From NCBI GenBank assembly GCA_935421135.1, contig OW285187.1, positions 6,882,001 through 6,946,000 on the forward strand: a DNA stretch of 64,000 nucleotides, written 5' to 3'. This DNA is from Bugulina stolonifera (lineage: Eukaryota; Bryozoa; Gymnolaemata; Cheilostomatida; Bugulidae). Shown one piece after another: positions 13,646 through 29,100 of this stretch. The notes below the pieces were generated by a model that saw nothing but the letters and a program-made list of their open reading frames with translations, had not been told where the DNA came from and did no database searches. A program made the translations under genes and the position numbers. Position 1 is the stretch's first letter. Each line of letters starts with the position of its first letter.

Positions 13646-16600
13646 ATGGATTCGCTAAAACTCAAGGTATGCACACACAATAGGTTCAGCTAATGTTTTA
13701 CAGAGACCACCTTCTTTCTCTACACGAGTTTTAGTGCAATACTTAGCTAGTATCTTATTGCAAAATCAAAGCAGATGCTAATAACAAGCGTACTACTACT
13801 TCGCTGCTTCAGGTTGGAATAATGGGGGGCTCCGGATTAGATGATCCACAGATTCTTGAGGGTCGGGTTGAGAAGAGTGTGGATACTCCATTTGGTAAAC
13901 CATCAGATGTGCTGATACTAGGAACCATTGGTGAGGTGGACTGTGTTCTCTTGGCCCGGTCAGTCAATCCCTAGTTTTGAATAACGTATTATATGAACCC
14001 GAGTTCACTGAAAAAATGATATAGCAGTGTATATGAGTTAGGCGCAGAAGTGATGAAATTTGAGATAGCATTTTGTTCTTTGCCAAAACTGATCCAGGAT
14101 AACTTGACTTTTCTATATATCATTGGTTAGCTGCGCAACCCCTTACCGCAAATAAGAATCTAAAGCTATTCAAATTCTTCCACTACTGTGTCTAACAGAG
14201 CAATGTTACAAATTGTAAACTGTCTGCTTTATGAACCACAGGCTAATACTCAGAATGATCTATGTTTATGAGGACTTTCCCTTGCAGTAAATTACAACAT
14301 GAGCAAACCCGATTTCTGTATTGTAGACATGGTAGAAAACATGATAAGACACCCACAAATGTTAACTACAGAGCTAACCTCTATGCCCTGAAACAGGAAG
14401 GCTGTACTCATGTGATTGTTACTACTGCCTGTGGATCTCTACAAGCTGAGGTGGAACCTGGTGACATCGTCATTCTAGATTCCTTCATTGACAGGTTTGT
14501 TGGTTGAAGTGGCATATTATTATTAAATATTTCATATTTAGGTCAGCTAAATATACTACATGTATATAGTAACTACTAATATAAATGTAGATATTTTGGT
14601 ATTTGTTAGTAAACAGCTACATGTAGATCAACTGGTGCAGTTAATATCTGTTACACATTGGTGTCAACAATTTTTTGCTGAGCATTTGATTTCATTGAAT
14701 GTTATAGAACTACCAAGCGCCCATCCACATTCTATGATGGAAGCTGTGAGGAATTTAAGGGTGTTTGTCATATTCCAATGTGCCCAGCGTTTTGTGAAGA
14801 GACCAGAAAGGTAAGTTTACATTTTAGAAGTTATAGCAAACATTTGTGTTGAGGCTCTCTGAGACATTTTTCTCTTGAATTTCGTAGAAGGGTTTTCTTA
14901 CAGACCCCCTGGTCTGCTTTATGCACATGGGCTTGTAGCATGGTGTTGTATCATATCTGCACACATGTAGGTGTTGGTGGAGGTGTGCTCAGATCTGGAG
15001 ATTTCTCACCACAGATCTGGAACTATGGTGACTATTGAGGGGCCCAGATTCTCCTCCTTGGCTGAGAGTAAAATGTTTAGACAGTGGGGAGGATCTACAA
15101 TCAACATGACCACTTGTCCAGAGGTAAGTGTATACTAGTTCAGAGGTAAGTGTATACTAGTTTAGAGGTAAGTGTATGCTAGTCCAGAGGTAAGTGTATA
15201 CTAGTTCAGAGGTAAGTGGATGCTAGTCCAGAGGTAAGTGTACTCTAGTCCAGAGGTAAGTGTATGCTAGTCCAGAGGTAAGTGTATACTAGTTCAGAGG
15301 TAAGTGGATGCTAGTCCAGAGATAAGTGTACTCTAGTCCAGAGGTAAGTGTATGCTAGTCCAGAGGTAAGTGTATGCTAGTTCAGAGGTAAGTGTATACT
15401 AGTTCAGAGGTAAGTGTATGCTAGTCCAGAGGTAAGTGTACTCTAGTCCAGAGGTAAGTGTATTCTAGTCCAGACGTGTGTGCTAGTCCAGAGGTAAGTG
15501 TACTCTAGTCCATAGGTAAGTGTGTGCTAGTCCAGAGGCAAGTGTATACTAGTCCATAGGTAAGTGTGTGCTAGTCTAGAGGCAAGTGTATACTAGTTCA
15601 GAAATAAGCTGATAATGTTGTTATCAACTCTCCGGAAGTGTAGTTTATTGCAAAAGAGGAAAACTCCAAGTTAGACCCACTATTGAACAATAGAATAGGG
15701 CATGCTCACTGCTACTCCAATAGAAGACCTACCACTAGCAGTTATATTTGGGAATTACCCATGAAATGAATTTTTGTAGTTTTGACATGAAATATATGAA
15801 ATGGTTCATTTCAATTCGTTTACACTGTATGTTAGATTGCAGCTGTACCACACAGGTTAACTGATCAATGGTAGGAGAGCTACATTTACACGTACATGCA
15901 TCATGTATGTAGTGGTTATTTCATAACATTGTAATACTGTATTGGAAATTTCAGTCTACCAAACCACACTTCCTACTAACTATTGAGTGCCCAGCTAAGT
16001 TAATTATTATGTAATTCTAGGTTGCTCTTGCTAAGGAGCTAGGGCTATGCTACGCTTCTATTGGTTTAGCCACAGACTACGACTGCTGGAACGAGGCACA
16101 TGGTGCTGTGTCTGTAGAGATGGTGCTTCAAACATTCAAAGAAAACTCCAAAAAGGCAATCAGTATTTTGCTGGCAGCCATTCCTAAGGTTGCATTTTCT
16201 AATTGGCGAGCAGCTGCTACTACTACACAGGTTAGTGGAGAATGTTTTATACATATAATCACCCTAGTAAGTAGTGTCTCGTTGGGAAGGCGGTAAACCG
16301 ATGGTATACCATGCAGTGTTATTTCAAATGAATTTTAATTTGTAAAAGTAAAATATCCTGATCAACGGTATTAGCAATCCAAATCTAGGAGATTATAACT
16401 CCTTGTTGACCTCACCTTTTATTAGAGGATGCAGGTTCATATTATTAGGGTAGCAGCTATAGGGACTTTTCACAAGGGTGAGAATGCAGGATCGGAGTTG
16501 TCATACCGGATTTTGATGCAAATCAATGTGCTATACGTGTACATTTATGGCATATTCATTCACTGTATTCAATATGATGTTATGAGTTATAACCACCAGT

Positions 16601-16731
16601 CCCAAATCTACACAAATGTACCATCTGACAGGAGCACCAAGAATGTTAGTCATAATAAATAGACTTATTGTAAATTGCAATATTTATAATTTTTATTTCA
16701 GGACACAGCAAAAAGATCAGTGATGTCATAA
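13646..16731 (+). CDS. MTAP: S-methyl-5'-thioadenosine phosphorylase
   Basis: Seven exons in closing phase (13646-13666, 13813-13958, 14327-14494, 14708-14810, 14971-15123, 16021-16230, 16702-16731) give 276 residues; human MTAP has 283. The enzyme phosphorolyses methylthioadenosine to adenine and methylthioribose-1-phosphate, in the methionine and purine salvage pathways, in the cytosol. Visible landmarks: [10 protein letters not shown] phosphate loop (human has GGTGLDDP, so Thr is Ser here), [36 protein letters not shown] and the purine-site ATDYDCW. The last exon is only ten codons including the stop (DTAKRSVMS), aligning with the human NMAQFSVLL tail. A TTTGCAG acceptor just upstream of the start suggests a 5' UTR intron. 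The gene converges on the dystrophin-family gene. Intron 5 opens with a tandem array of splice donors. Confidence 0.96.
15117..15608 (+). repeat. Minisatellite of amplified 5' splice sites in MTAP intron 5
   Basis: About 22 tandem copies of a 22-bp unit that contains TCCAGAGGTAAGTGTA. The first copy is the real exon end (TCCAGAG at 15117-15123) plus the donor GTAAGTG. Most units keep CAGAG|GTAAGT; a few have decayed donors (GATAAGT, GGCAAGT, GACGTGTG). Read through in the exon frame, the first unit reaches a TAG within six codons. Confidence 0.95.
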
Positions 16732-17140
16732 GATAGCTGTAAACTGCCAGGGACAACTTGAATTACAATAGACTAGTCATTTATTAACCGAAATACTATT
16801 ATTTACAATTATTTTTACAAATGGTTACAAGTATTTCACTACAGCCATCATAGTCAGATATATGGATTCTCTGTGAAGTAATATAACTTGTTTGATATGA
16901 CCTATGTCAATGCAGATACCATAAAAATACAACACAATTAAAATAATAATACATGCATTTTAATAAAACCAAGTCATAATAATAATAATATTATGTAAAC
17001 AGGGATAAATATAAATTATATTAGTACTCTGGGAACAGAAAATAAACTTTTTACACATAGCACCTAAGAGAAATCTCATTGGTATTTTGTAAAATTCTAT
17101 GTACATACAATCTCCGACCCTGGTAAGCCTCACTTCATAC
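16732..17140. other. Shared 3' region of MTAP and the dystrophin-family gene
   Basis: The two genes converge with 409 bp between stop codons. A plus-strand AATAAA near 16963 (TTTAATAAAACC) can end MTAP transcripts, and a minus-strand AATAAA (plus-strand TTTATT near 16781) can end those of the opposite gene. If both are used the 3' UTRs overlap. Poly(A) use is inferred. Confidence 0.45.
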
Positions 17141-20100
17141 TTAGACTTGATATGCTCTGATTATTGGCCCCACCGCTATGTGTACTCCATCCACAGCTCT
17201 CGTTAGACCATTTATATAAGTGGTGGTCATATCTGAAATAACAAACATCTCATTGAGTTTACCTACCTATATAATATACTAATTAGTGCAGTAATAATTA
17301 ACTCCTGGTCAAGTCATTGCTTTAATATTGAACTAGTATATTAGTTGTTAACCTTTCAACAAGTCCACCATATAGCTAGAGTGGCCCATTTATGGCTGAC
17401 TACATTGAATGAATACCAAGTCATCAACATCTTAATCGTGTCTTATGAGAATATTAATTTAATTCATATCATATTTAGTTTCAACTTTAATTCTAACAGC
17501 ACAATGTAAACAAATATTAAGAATGATTGCCATACCAGAATTTTTCCTGCTGTCGTTGACCATCTTACTATAGCCATGCTTAGTGAGAGTGCCATGTGCG
17601 TCTCCTGTGTAGACAGTGGAGTTATGTGTAAGGGTGCCACAAGTACTATTCCAAGAGTGCCTGGTGTAGTCAAATGCTGATTTAGATGATTTGACTTGAC
17701 TTGATTGGTTAGAACTGGAATTGTATTTCCTGTTGTACGTATCATTATAGGCAGGAAGGGCTGGATGACCCGGTACCCTGTAGTGTTCTCTGTTATCATA
17801 CGTTGTGAATTGTGAAACACTTGAGTCAGACTCTGAATTCAACACTATACCCTCATCTTCGGAGCATATGTTATTGTGTTTACTAGATCGTCCTCCCTGG
17901 CTATAAGCTGATTTACTGCTGGTACTTCTATAGCCTACAGGGTAACTACGTGAGCATGGATTGTAAGGCACTGCCTGCCGTGTAGAAGAGGAATAGAAAT
18001 CTAGTTCCAGTGTCTCACTGTCAGTCGGGTATATGTCTCTGCTATGATCAGGTTGGTACACAGCTGAATATTGTGCAACACCTGGTGTCCTTATAGAGTT
18101 GCCAGTCCTGTAAGGTGTGGAACTGTAGGCTGGCAGAATCTTCCTGTCCGGTGATCTATATCTGCCACTGGAAGGATTTCCAACTTGTGTTGAAGGAATT
18201 TCAATCTTGTTTGCTCTTTCAGGTGATTGCACTGTGCTCCCACGTAACTTACTTCGCCGAGGAAGACTTTGGGAATATCTAAAAATAAAATTCAGAGTTT
18301 CGTTGACAACCAGTGGTGAACTTACAACCCTTGGTGTATTAAGCAAATTATGTCTGTACACTGATTCATAATTGTGTACCAGTCATCTGCCATGTAAGTA
18401 TTATGGAGTTGTCAGCTCTTTCCCACGCAATGGAACAGGAGTACACAACTACTAGTAATATTCACATCCCTATTCACTGCACCCCTAGTACTGCACTGCT
18501 AGTGATACTAACCTATCATAGTGTACTTGCTGTGGATTGTCCTCTCTTGCTTTCTGACTTCTGGTCAATGAATGGTATCCATCAACTGCTGATCCTCTTG
18601 ATGAGCTCCTTGACCGTCTATCAGCTGATGGACTGTGTACAGATGCACAGACATCGGCAGCACCACAGGCATCATTCATAACATCATGGTTTGTACAAGT
18701 TTGACAATCAGTTAGCTGTGATAACTTTGGATCATGCCAAACTGTAGCAGGCTGCCTCCTGGAAATCATATACAACATGTACCGGTCATTTCAGCCAAGA
18801 ATATATCCACACAAATGTAAACTATATAGGTAACATTGTCATAATTATATATGTTTATGGTATGGTATTAAAATATAGGTGAATTAACAAATGTAACAGG
18901 AGTTGCTCTCTCTGAATCAAGAAATGACAACTCCCAATAAACTGCAATGCACTGTATATTTACATGTATATGTTAGTGATTAGACCAATAACAAACCTGG
19001 CAGTCAAGTCAAACTCTGATTCTACAGAGGTTGAATGTTTCGACTTCTTCTTCACGTTGTTGCAGAGTTTAGCTATAAATGCTCTTACGTCCTGTGATTT
19101 CTTGCTCTGCAAGTTCACACAAATATCTATATATTTAAGACCGTTTGCATGTCATACATGAATATATGTGAATCATGATACAGTAATGTAAATATTTAAT
19201 TCCTTATTTTAGATAACAGTACTAGGAAAACGACATATTTCAGCATGATACAGGTTAATGCCAACAAGTCATGTACCTAGATGAATGAATCATTACATAA
19301 GACAAGGTAGAGTGATTAATCGACACTCACTGGCACACAGTACTCTTCGATGGCGTGCGATTTGTCGTGTTTTCCGTAAGCAGGGATTCGTGTAAAACAT
19401 TGAAAGCAGAGATCCACGTTAAAACACTGCAGACACCTGTACCTTAGACCAACGATTGGAGTGTTCCTACATCTGTAACACTTTATGGCTACGTGCCTCA
19501 CTGTAACAATATATAATATACATAACTATATTGATGCAGCCAAATATAAATGTGCCATAACATAATATCATATTTTGACACATTTATAACAGATTTATAT
19601 AGCAAATAAATGAATAAAATATCAGCGATACTGACACTTAAAAACTATCAAATTCCAAAACAATGCTCAGGAGATCATTAATTTACCACAAAAAACAGGA
19701 AAGATATCAAATAATTAGCATATCAAACATTTCAGTTCAATGAGCCATGACATAAATTATTCTAATATAAAAAATAAAAACAATAATGTACAAAAATAGC
19801 CCGTGTAGGCTGTAACATTGTAGAGAGACTGTACAGTACCTGATACTGCTGCATGTACCCGGTGTAGAGTAGACAACCACACAATAAACTTGGGTTCTGT
19901 AAGAAGCCATTTGAGAAACATGTCTCTAGTCATGGTCGTACCATTACCCTGTAAAGAGAGACGGGGATGTCAATAAGAGATACACATTCCACCCTCACTG
20001 GTTTAAGGTAGTAATTTATCTAGCTGCTAGACTCTAGCACATACACCACCTAATATAGACCTACACAAGGAATCTAGTAAAGTATCATTTTCATGCATCA

Positions 20101-23100
20101 TGCACTGTGTATCAATGAACACATCATATTGTATAGTAAACTATTCCATAAAACCTTGCCGGACTTTGGATTTAATATAAGAGTTTGTTTGGTTTCAGAA
20201 ATTATGCCGGCAGGCAGAGTAACTGTTATTCAGAAAATGTAGGAATTATATTCTGCAGGTATTGTTTTATCATGTGAAGCATTCCTTGATTTGTGATCAG
20301 ATATACTGCTAGGACTCTTGCAGATACTGGTACTGGAGATTGCAGTCAACAACATACATGTACACATCATGACCGGGTAGATATAGACAGTGAACACACT
20401 GTTGTACAATGGCTCTGTGTATTCCTAGATAGAGTGAGGACAAGAGTGCCTGTCACAACTAAACCCATAAGCCAAACGTAGTAATAGCTGTTGAATGGCC
20501 AGTTCCTTTAACACCCACACAACATGAAGCCTTACTTTCACTTTAAACTTGAGGTAATCCAAAGCAGAACCAATCTCACTCAGTTAATATGTACTATTAT
20601 TCGTCCATCAATCAATCATTTGGCCAACTATTGCACAGTGAAGGTTATGTTATGTGCATGTACAATGTAAACAACTACATGTACATGTATATTAGTATAG
20701 CACATGAGGATAGAGAGGAAGAAAGTCTCCGGCATTACTCCTCTGACCAAAAATAACCAAACAGGAAGTTGAAAAACTTGCTGATTGTACTTTAGAAAAC
20801 ATATAACCATCGACTATAACCAACAACAATAACTATTGGGGATTACATACAAGTACACGTAATAATAAAGCCGTTCTCGTGTCAGTCAGAAAGAGTATTT
20901 TGACAGGAATGATATTTGTACATCTGACAGATTACCAGCAGATGTGGTGGAGATTAACTCACTCACCAGACTGTCAATACATACTAAAAGCTGTGGAATA
21001 CAAAATCCTAAACATACAATATCTACTATCAGTATTATGTGCAATGATAACACATCTACAATATATGTACATGAATGTACAGTGTAAATGTATATATTGT
21101 AAATAATTAGTACACATCATGTAGACCTACACTGTAGATCACTTCATGGACATTGTACATGTACTTGATGCACTATAAAGTGCATTATACTACTTTGTGT
21201 ACATGTACAGGATTGTGTACATGTATTACACTAGCACTATATCACTGTGGTATTAGGCGCATACCTCATATGCATTCTTATAAGCCTTGTCTTCCTGGAG
21301 TCTTGTCAAGATGGTGTAGACAATCTTCTTCAGGTGACTGATATCTTGGGCTCCAACCAGGTCATGCTGGTTCAGACATTGAAATAAAACTGTAATTAGA
21401 TAGTATATCAGTCTACAGTCTACTAAATACTAGTAATTATACTTTATATTTCATACAGACAAGCGTGGGAAATCTGTATCCATTACATACAGATCCATGT
21501 GTAGATAACTTCAAAGAATGCAACTACACTGTCCACTGTACAACTATATAGGTCTATTATTACATTACTATGTATACATACAGGTACATGTACATGTATG
21601 TAATTCACAGTTCTCTCTACACATTTACTGTCCCACTAAACAGATCAGCAAGTCAAGGGTCTCACAGATGTTCTCAACACACCTTAGAGTAGGCGTAGTT
21701 AACCTCTATCAGTAGAGGTATTTGTACTATCTATTAGTGGCAGCAGTAGTGGCAGTAATAGTAGTAGTGGCAGTAATAGTAGTAGTGGTGGTAGTAGTAG
21801 TAGTAGTGGTAGTAGTAGTGGTAGTAGTAGTGGTAGTAGTAGTGGTAGTAGTAGTGGTAGTAGTAGTGGTAGTAGTAGTGGTAGTAGTAGTGGTAGTAGT
21901 AGTGGTAGTAGTAATAGTAGCAGTGGTGAGAGAGTAGTTGTAGTACTAGCAGTAGTAGTAGTGGTAGTAGGAAAAAGAAAACCAAGTATTTTAAGAGTCA
22001 TGGAATCAGTGGTAGCACATGGTTCATATAATTATAGTAACCTACAGAGTGGAGATAACTACAAATACCCTTGCCTTTCTAGGTTTAGTGGTATCCCCTC
22101 CCCTCCCCCTTCTCACCATAAGAAGATTAATATCATGATGTTTAATACAACTAGACTGGCGGTAGTCACTTTGCACTAATATTTTAATGGTTTACATAGT
22201 TCATGGTATCAAATATATTTGAGGAAGGATTATCAATAATTATAATGAGATTAATATTATTAATCACTAAACTGTAAGATTATATACTGTACTACTGTAC
22301 ATGCAGATGCCAAGGTGGATGGTGAGCTAAATATATACTCTACAGTTATATACAATACGTGACATTGTGCAGTGGTACACAGGAAACGTCAACTTACAGG
22401 AGTATTTGGTGGAGAGCTTATCTGAGCACAGCGTAGTTAAGAGTACCAGTACACTTAGTACATTCACTGTACCTTTCTTCTTCCTGTAAAACAACAAGTA
22501 ACTGCATGAAGTAACACAAGTAAGCACATGACTTGAGAACAGAGTCCCATGACTGTATAGTCTTCAGCATGACTTGAGGGAGCAACTTGATATGCCATAG
22601 CAGTATATGTACCTCTAGATTGATTTCCTGATGTAAATGTATAATATCAAAAATTAAAATTAGAAACATCTCCATGCACTTAATTGCATAATAGTATATA
22701 ATGGCACAACTTTGTACACTTTGACTGTATTGCATTGCATCACACAGCGTGAAAAGAAAATAGAATGCAGTAGACTGTACCATGTAGATACTAATGTAAC
22801 GTCTTTGAAATTTAAATCAGTCAAATGTAATAATAATTTAGCCTGGGGAAAGTCATATATCATAGCTATTACATTATAAACTATAGTATGCCCATATCAT
22901 CACCATCAAAGGAAAAACCTATTGAGAAAACTATGTTTGAAAATTGAAGCCTACATGAATAGTGGGTGAATAGATTTGATTATCAATGTAAGTAATAATA
23001 TAACAAATAAAGAATAATATTATAATAATATTATAATGATATACTTATATTCATGTACAATGAATGCTATTACTAGTTACATGTACATGTACAAGGCATT

Positions 23101-26100
23101 CCTCAAATTCTCACAAATATTCCATGAAAAGAGACAGGATTAAACAACTCAAGTGGAAAGAGCCAGTGAGTTGACCCAAGCTAAGGTACGGAGTACATAC
23201 TGTATAATACTAACAGTATAATACTGACATGGAACATGAAAATGATGTAGAACAGGCAGAGGGTTATAAAACAGATAAACATCAAAATAGGGGAAAAGGC
23301 TAAAACAAGGGCAGACTGTTTACAAACAATGTACGCTCATAGTAAAGTGCGCACACAGGCACCACCATTTACAATTTAAACATAAAACAGTTGTAAGCAA
23401 ATTAACAACAGATTTTCAATCACAAATGCTGCTGCTGTCTAATATCTACTAATTGACAAGTAGGGGGTCATATTAGATTATATATTATCTTAATGGATCT
23501 AAGCATCTTAAGGCAGCTTCTGCTAAGTGGGTCTGGAGGCATTCCCACATCTGCTAACCCCCATCACTTCCTATGACATGATGGAAGTTTTGCCAATAAA
23601 AAGTTTTGTTTGCAGATAAATAATTTCAACAGGAACAAAGAGGAGAGAGAGGCTGTTGAGATAAGAGAAATCTGCACTAATTAGTAAAGTAGGGGGAGTG
23701 AGGGGGCACCCACTGAGTCAGTAAAACAATTAACCAACTACAACAGCTGATCATTATCTCCCCTGTTAGCACTACACATTGGCAGCTAGCCTGTGGTATA
23801 AATTTCTAAACAGCCAGACAGGAGTATAGTCCTTTAGAGGAGTTGAATGACTTGTAGCCCAGGCTAGCTACTAGCAGTGTATCCCAGGATGTACAGCAGC
23901 AGTTGTAGCTGGTAATTAGTAAGTCCAGATAGACAGACAGCACTCGTAATCACAGCAGCTACTGCACCCAGTATCTACAGTAGCTGCTGTCTGCAAGAGG
24001 AAACTAATACCACTAACTGGTTCATTATTACATAATAAATACTAACAGTCTACAAGATGCCTGTACAAGATACAAGCAGCTGTGGAGATTGCCATTTGTA
24101 CTCCTGTATTCTCCCCTGATAATCCATCTATTATTACCCTGAAGGTATCTTCAATCTTTATGGTATTCAAATACCCATAATAATGGTGAAAGTAATTAAA
24201 CAAGACAGTACTCATCAAAATCTATAGGAAGAAAATATTATTTTGCAACATCTGTATCAGCTGCACCTACAAGTGCAGTTGTTCAATTGTATATATACTG
24301 TAGGCTGGAGTTGGTGACCCAAAATGTTACAGTCAAAGCCAATGCTGGTATTATCAACCATGACAGCTTGAAGATTTGACTATTTCGTAGACTAGAGAGA
24401 CAAAGAGTTATACTGATAGAACCGTAGTCATTACTCTCACAGTAAACACTAAGGCTAAAGCAGTCAGTGAAATACGGAGTGTACACAGGAAGGAAAGGTA
24501 ATGATGATGTACAGTAGGCTGGATAGAGAGCAGTCAGATGAAACCTTACGCTTCATGGACACCAGATGGACACCAAGTGGACATAGCTGGTTCTTACCCA
24601 TCAAAGAAGTAGAGGAGACAGCTGGACATAGCCCCAGTCCACACTTGCCGACTGAGGGATGTGTCGCAATACATGTACAGCCTACAGACGGCCTCTTCTA
24701 ACTGGGTCAAGGTCAGATATTCATCCACCCTGATGCCGTGTAACGGGAGAATCTCACTGAAAGCACAGGCAATCTTATCCACGTCTAGTGATTGTACTAC
24801 AAATATAACATGTAACATGTTGTACATGGTGGACAGGAGTATGGTGACCTCATAGCTAATCATCCTTGTATGAACAATTTAAACCCTCATTACATTTTCT
24901 ACATTGGAGCCCCACGGCTTCAAACCACAGAAGTTGCAATGTAGATTATTTGTAGGGTATATAGGTCTAAACATATACACATGTACGTGTATGTGTACGT
25001 GTACTTGTACATGTATGTGTATATCGTGACCAGACAGAATGTTATAAATACAGCTGCAGTTGAGCTCCTGAGTGGGTGCAATGATTGTATTAGCTAACTT
25101 CTGAAATTGTGGGAGAAATTTCCAATCTTATACTTTCATCACTTCACACTTATGGTGATAGCCATTTCCTCGTAATTATTTATAATATACTAGTATTTTA
25201 TATATTACACAGACTTGGGATTAATCAAATATATTAATAGCAAATATACAAGCATGTAATTTGTAAAACCTAAAAATGGGTATAAAAGTCAAATATTTAA
25301 AATTGATGGCCAACCCATTATCATCTATTTTAGTAAAATAATTATATTCTGTAGTTATCTTACAGTGATGATTGTTTCTTATATGGAGTAACTTCAAAGC
25401 TGTTCTATATGCAGCGTATATCACATCATTGTAGTCAGCTGTAATATAGAAAACAGATTAGTCAAAAATTTTGCAACATAAATTTAATGTGATAATTGTA
25501 TTTCCAGGTAGACTGGTAAAGTAATCCCTTTAGATATTTCCTTCGATATTATGATCACCACAAAACTGATTCACACACCACAATGTTCCGAACAACACAT
25601 AGCTGATAGCGTTTATCAACTCTCTCTGTCTAGAGGCAATCGGTGTCATAAAACAATCCAAGTTTCTTTACAGTAGAGAAGTGGGCCACTACTGTACCAG
25701 AAGCACTCCTACTGTTGATGTCTGCGTATATCTACGCAATACTATAAACACAAAGCTATGTTTATGGAAAACTTGACAAGCACCTTGTCAGATTTGACAG
25801 CTGAATATAAGAGAAAAGGGAGGTTGTTGGCAGAATCTCTAATATTATGTTAAACAACTACTTATATATTTTGTAATAATATCATATGATATTATTATGT
25901 AGATGTAGATGAATACTAACCAGCCTCTACCAGAACCTGTGCAAAGTATGGATGCTCCCACTGTGACTTCATTGTCTTGTAACTGTAATAAATAATATAA
26001 TAATAATACAATATGCAATATAATATAATAATACAGTAAATATAACCATAATAATAATAATAATAATAACACAACATAACATGTTTTATAACTAGTATAA

Positions 26101-29100
26101 TAGAATAGAATATAATATAAAGATAATATTAGTATGCTAGACAAAAGATTTATCGCCTATCCAAAAAATGACAGTTACAAGTGATAGATTAACACTGTCT
26201 ACCTGTACTTCTATGTATTGTATTATAACATTTCATTTATCATTAACAACTCTCGCCAAGACATGTAAATATGTACAGAAATACCATCAGCCACCTTATG
26301 GCATGTCACATATAGTATGTACAATGCATGTCATATTTCCCAGGCATTACATTCTCAACAAATTTTTTGCTAAAATTCAACATTTTATGCAAAATAGAAT
26401 TAAATCTACATGACTGTATCATAAGCAACCTTAGCCTCTTCTGTAAGCATATTTGGAGTCTATAAGATATGACCAGAAACCTAACAGGTTACATGTAACT
26501 AGGTCAAATGTATGCAAATGGAAGTTGTACTCCACAGCACGCTGGGGGTAGGCCTATATGGTAAACATTACAAATATAGTACAATCATGTAACTGGTGAA
26601 AGATTCACAGCAGCAGTTAGCTGTGATATCAGTGCTGTGTACTAGTGTACTTTAGTAAATGCAGTAGCAATTCCATGGTGGTTGTGGTTGACTGTTACAA
26701 AGGGGTACAGATGCATTGATCATACCACAGAATTATTACTCTCATAACTGCTTGTATAAATATGATGAGTCAACATTGGGTGATATACTGATACATACTT
26801 TACTGTCTACTACCACTCAGGGTAGAGTTGATCAACACCAGGAATGTCTACACACTTGTAGAGGTACTTTATATTCAAGTATTATGTATCCTATTTATAT
26901 CCTATTGAAATGGTAACTTAATTCAGTATACATGTAGAAGATGGGATTTAGCTCTCCAGTTGATAGCTTACTCTAATCTACGTGCATAATATAACTAATG
27001 TATGAACATCTATACAGATGTCCGGTGTATTTAAATGCAGGCCTGCTATATAATGGACACTATCTTAGATCATACAGTGAAAGTAAGGACTCTCTTGGAC
27101 CCTTGCCAGTCCCTACTTGAGACTTAATACTAGCCTGTCTCTGGTATAAAAATAACATAAAAGGAATATTTACAGATTGATAGTAATGGTTTGTAGATTA
27201 TAGTAGAAGGATTTGGCTTCCAGTGTATTTAGCTGTGTGTAATGTAGATCAACTAAAAGCATCAAACCTATCTTGGACAGCAAAATAGAGCGTCACCATT
27301 ATTATTGGATTTATTTTGTGAAAAATAATATTAGTTACATAACAAATAATGTGAACAGCTATTACACTGTCACACAGAATAGAAGGTAGTCTAGACTCAT
27401 TAGAATACCAGACAGGTAGCTGCAGGTGTTTGTACCATAGTTACAGTAATATGTCTCAACTCTTCCAAACAGATCCACAGGAGAGATGGAATGTCTTCTC
27501 CATAGATACAATAATCAGAACCCACATCTGTGTTAACTTGACAACTGGTACAGTGTTGAACATAAACCAAACTTTATCAAAACAATTTTAATACCTGCAG
27601 CAACACTTGGCAACCTAATAGTTATATGAGGATAGATGGAAGTTGTTACTCTATATGCATAATTAGATAATATAAATACTAAAGTCTGCACTGGTGTCAT
27701 AGCACCAGAGGACAATAATATAAATTTAGCCTGTGTACCCACTAACAAAGGTTACCCAACTTACTTGAGGTAATAAGGACATCCATTTCTGGAGTAACAT
27801 TTTTCCCAGTTGTTCATGGCTGCCACTGGCTGACTGGTGTCAATAGCTACATCAATATACTTGTATATGGAATAGGTTCCTGACACCTGTGTGGTAATAA
27901 ATCACATATGAATATTCATTAGCGCAGGCCTAGATGACAGAGGTGTATAAAATATGCCAAATTTTAACTTTAAGATGCCAATATACTACTGTATCCACTT
28001 CCACAAATACTAGGCTATATTCCAACTCTAAACTTGGACTCTTTAGACGACAACTTGGATAGAAAGCAGTTATATTCAGCTTGAACTGTAAAGCAGGTCT
28101 TTGGTTGGAGGTTTATTTTAGGTTGTCATTGTAGCCAATAGGTTATTAATATATTACATAGAGAGCTATTTGTCTGACCATCTCTAACAAGGAAATAAGG
28201 ATGTCCACTAAATTCGCTCCCAACTAACTCTTTTATAATAATTACTGAACTTTCCCTCAACAACAACCTAGATACTTGGCTGTTGTGAAGAAGTTTCAAG
28301 AATGAATGTGGACACTGCAGATATGTGCGGCTTAGGCTATGGGGCCTTAGGCTATGGAGCTCAGATGAGAACAGTGAGACACATGCCTACATGATAGCAT
28401 AACCTAGGCCTGTATATATGACCCTGGGTATGGTATTAGCGCAATAGTAATATAAATATGTTGAGGTCACCCAATGTTTTAAAGCCCAACTGGCCTTCCC
28501 AGTGGACGTTGGAGTTAATGACGTGTACTCTAGCAAAAGTAACTGTGTCGACTATGGCTATGTGTCATTTACCAGCAGCTTTTAGTTAGTATGGTATATC
28601 AGCGGGCAGCTGCTTGTATTTTACCCCAAACAAGCAGTAGGCCTAAGGAAGACATAAGTACTAGGGAATTAGTAACAATCAACCATAATAATTATGATTA
28701 TGATGGTGTTTACTAATAGTAATTTAGTGTAAAATTGGAGAAGCTAAACCATAAAATCTACAGTGTATCATTATTATTTGATTATATCCCATTATCGTGA
28801 TTGTGAATGTAATCTCAACAACTATGCGTATTATATATTGTAAATTATCAAATTCCAGTTGCACGAAATTAAATGAATGACTTATGTTGATTATTATAAA
28901 ATTATAGGATTACTAACAAATGAATTATGCTAGACCAGTGATAATCAAATCCATAGCCGTATTGAACTATTTTAATTTTAATCATTTAATGTAATCATAT
29001 TCATAAAATAAGATAATCATGATAATGACTGTCACTGTGATTAGCTGATTAGTGTATCACAATCACTTCAAGAATATTCATGAAATGAGTACAACAGAGC

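Noticed and set aside
21699..22001. Long poly-Val/poly-Leu/poly-Tyr open frames
   Set aside because: They are readings of the GTA/GTG microsatellite in different frames.
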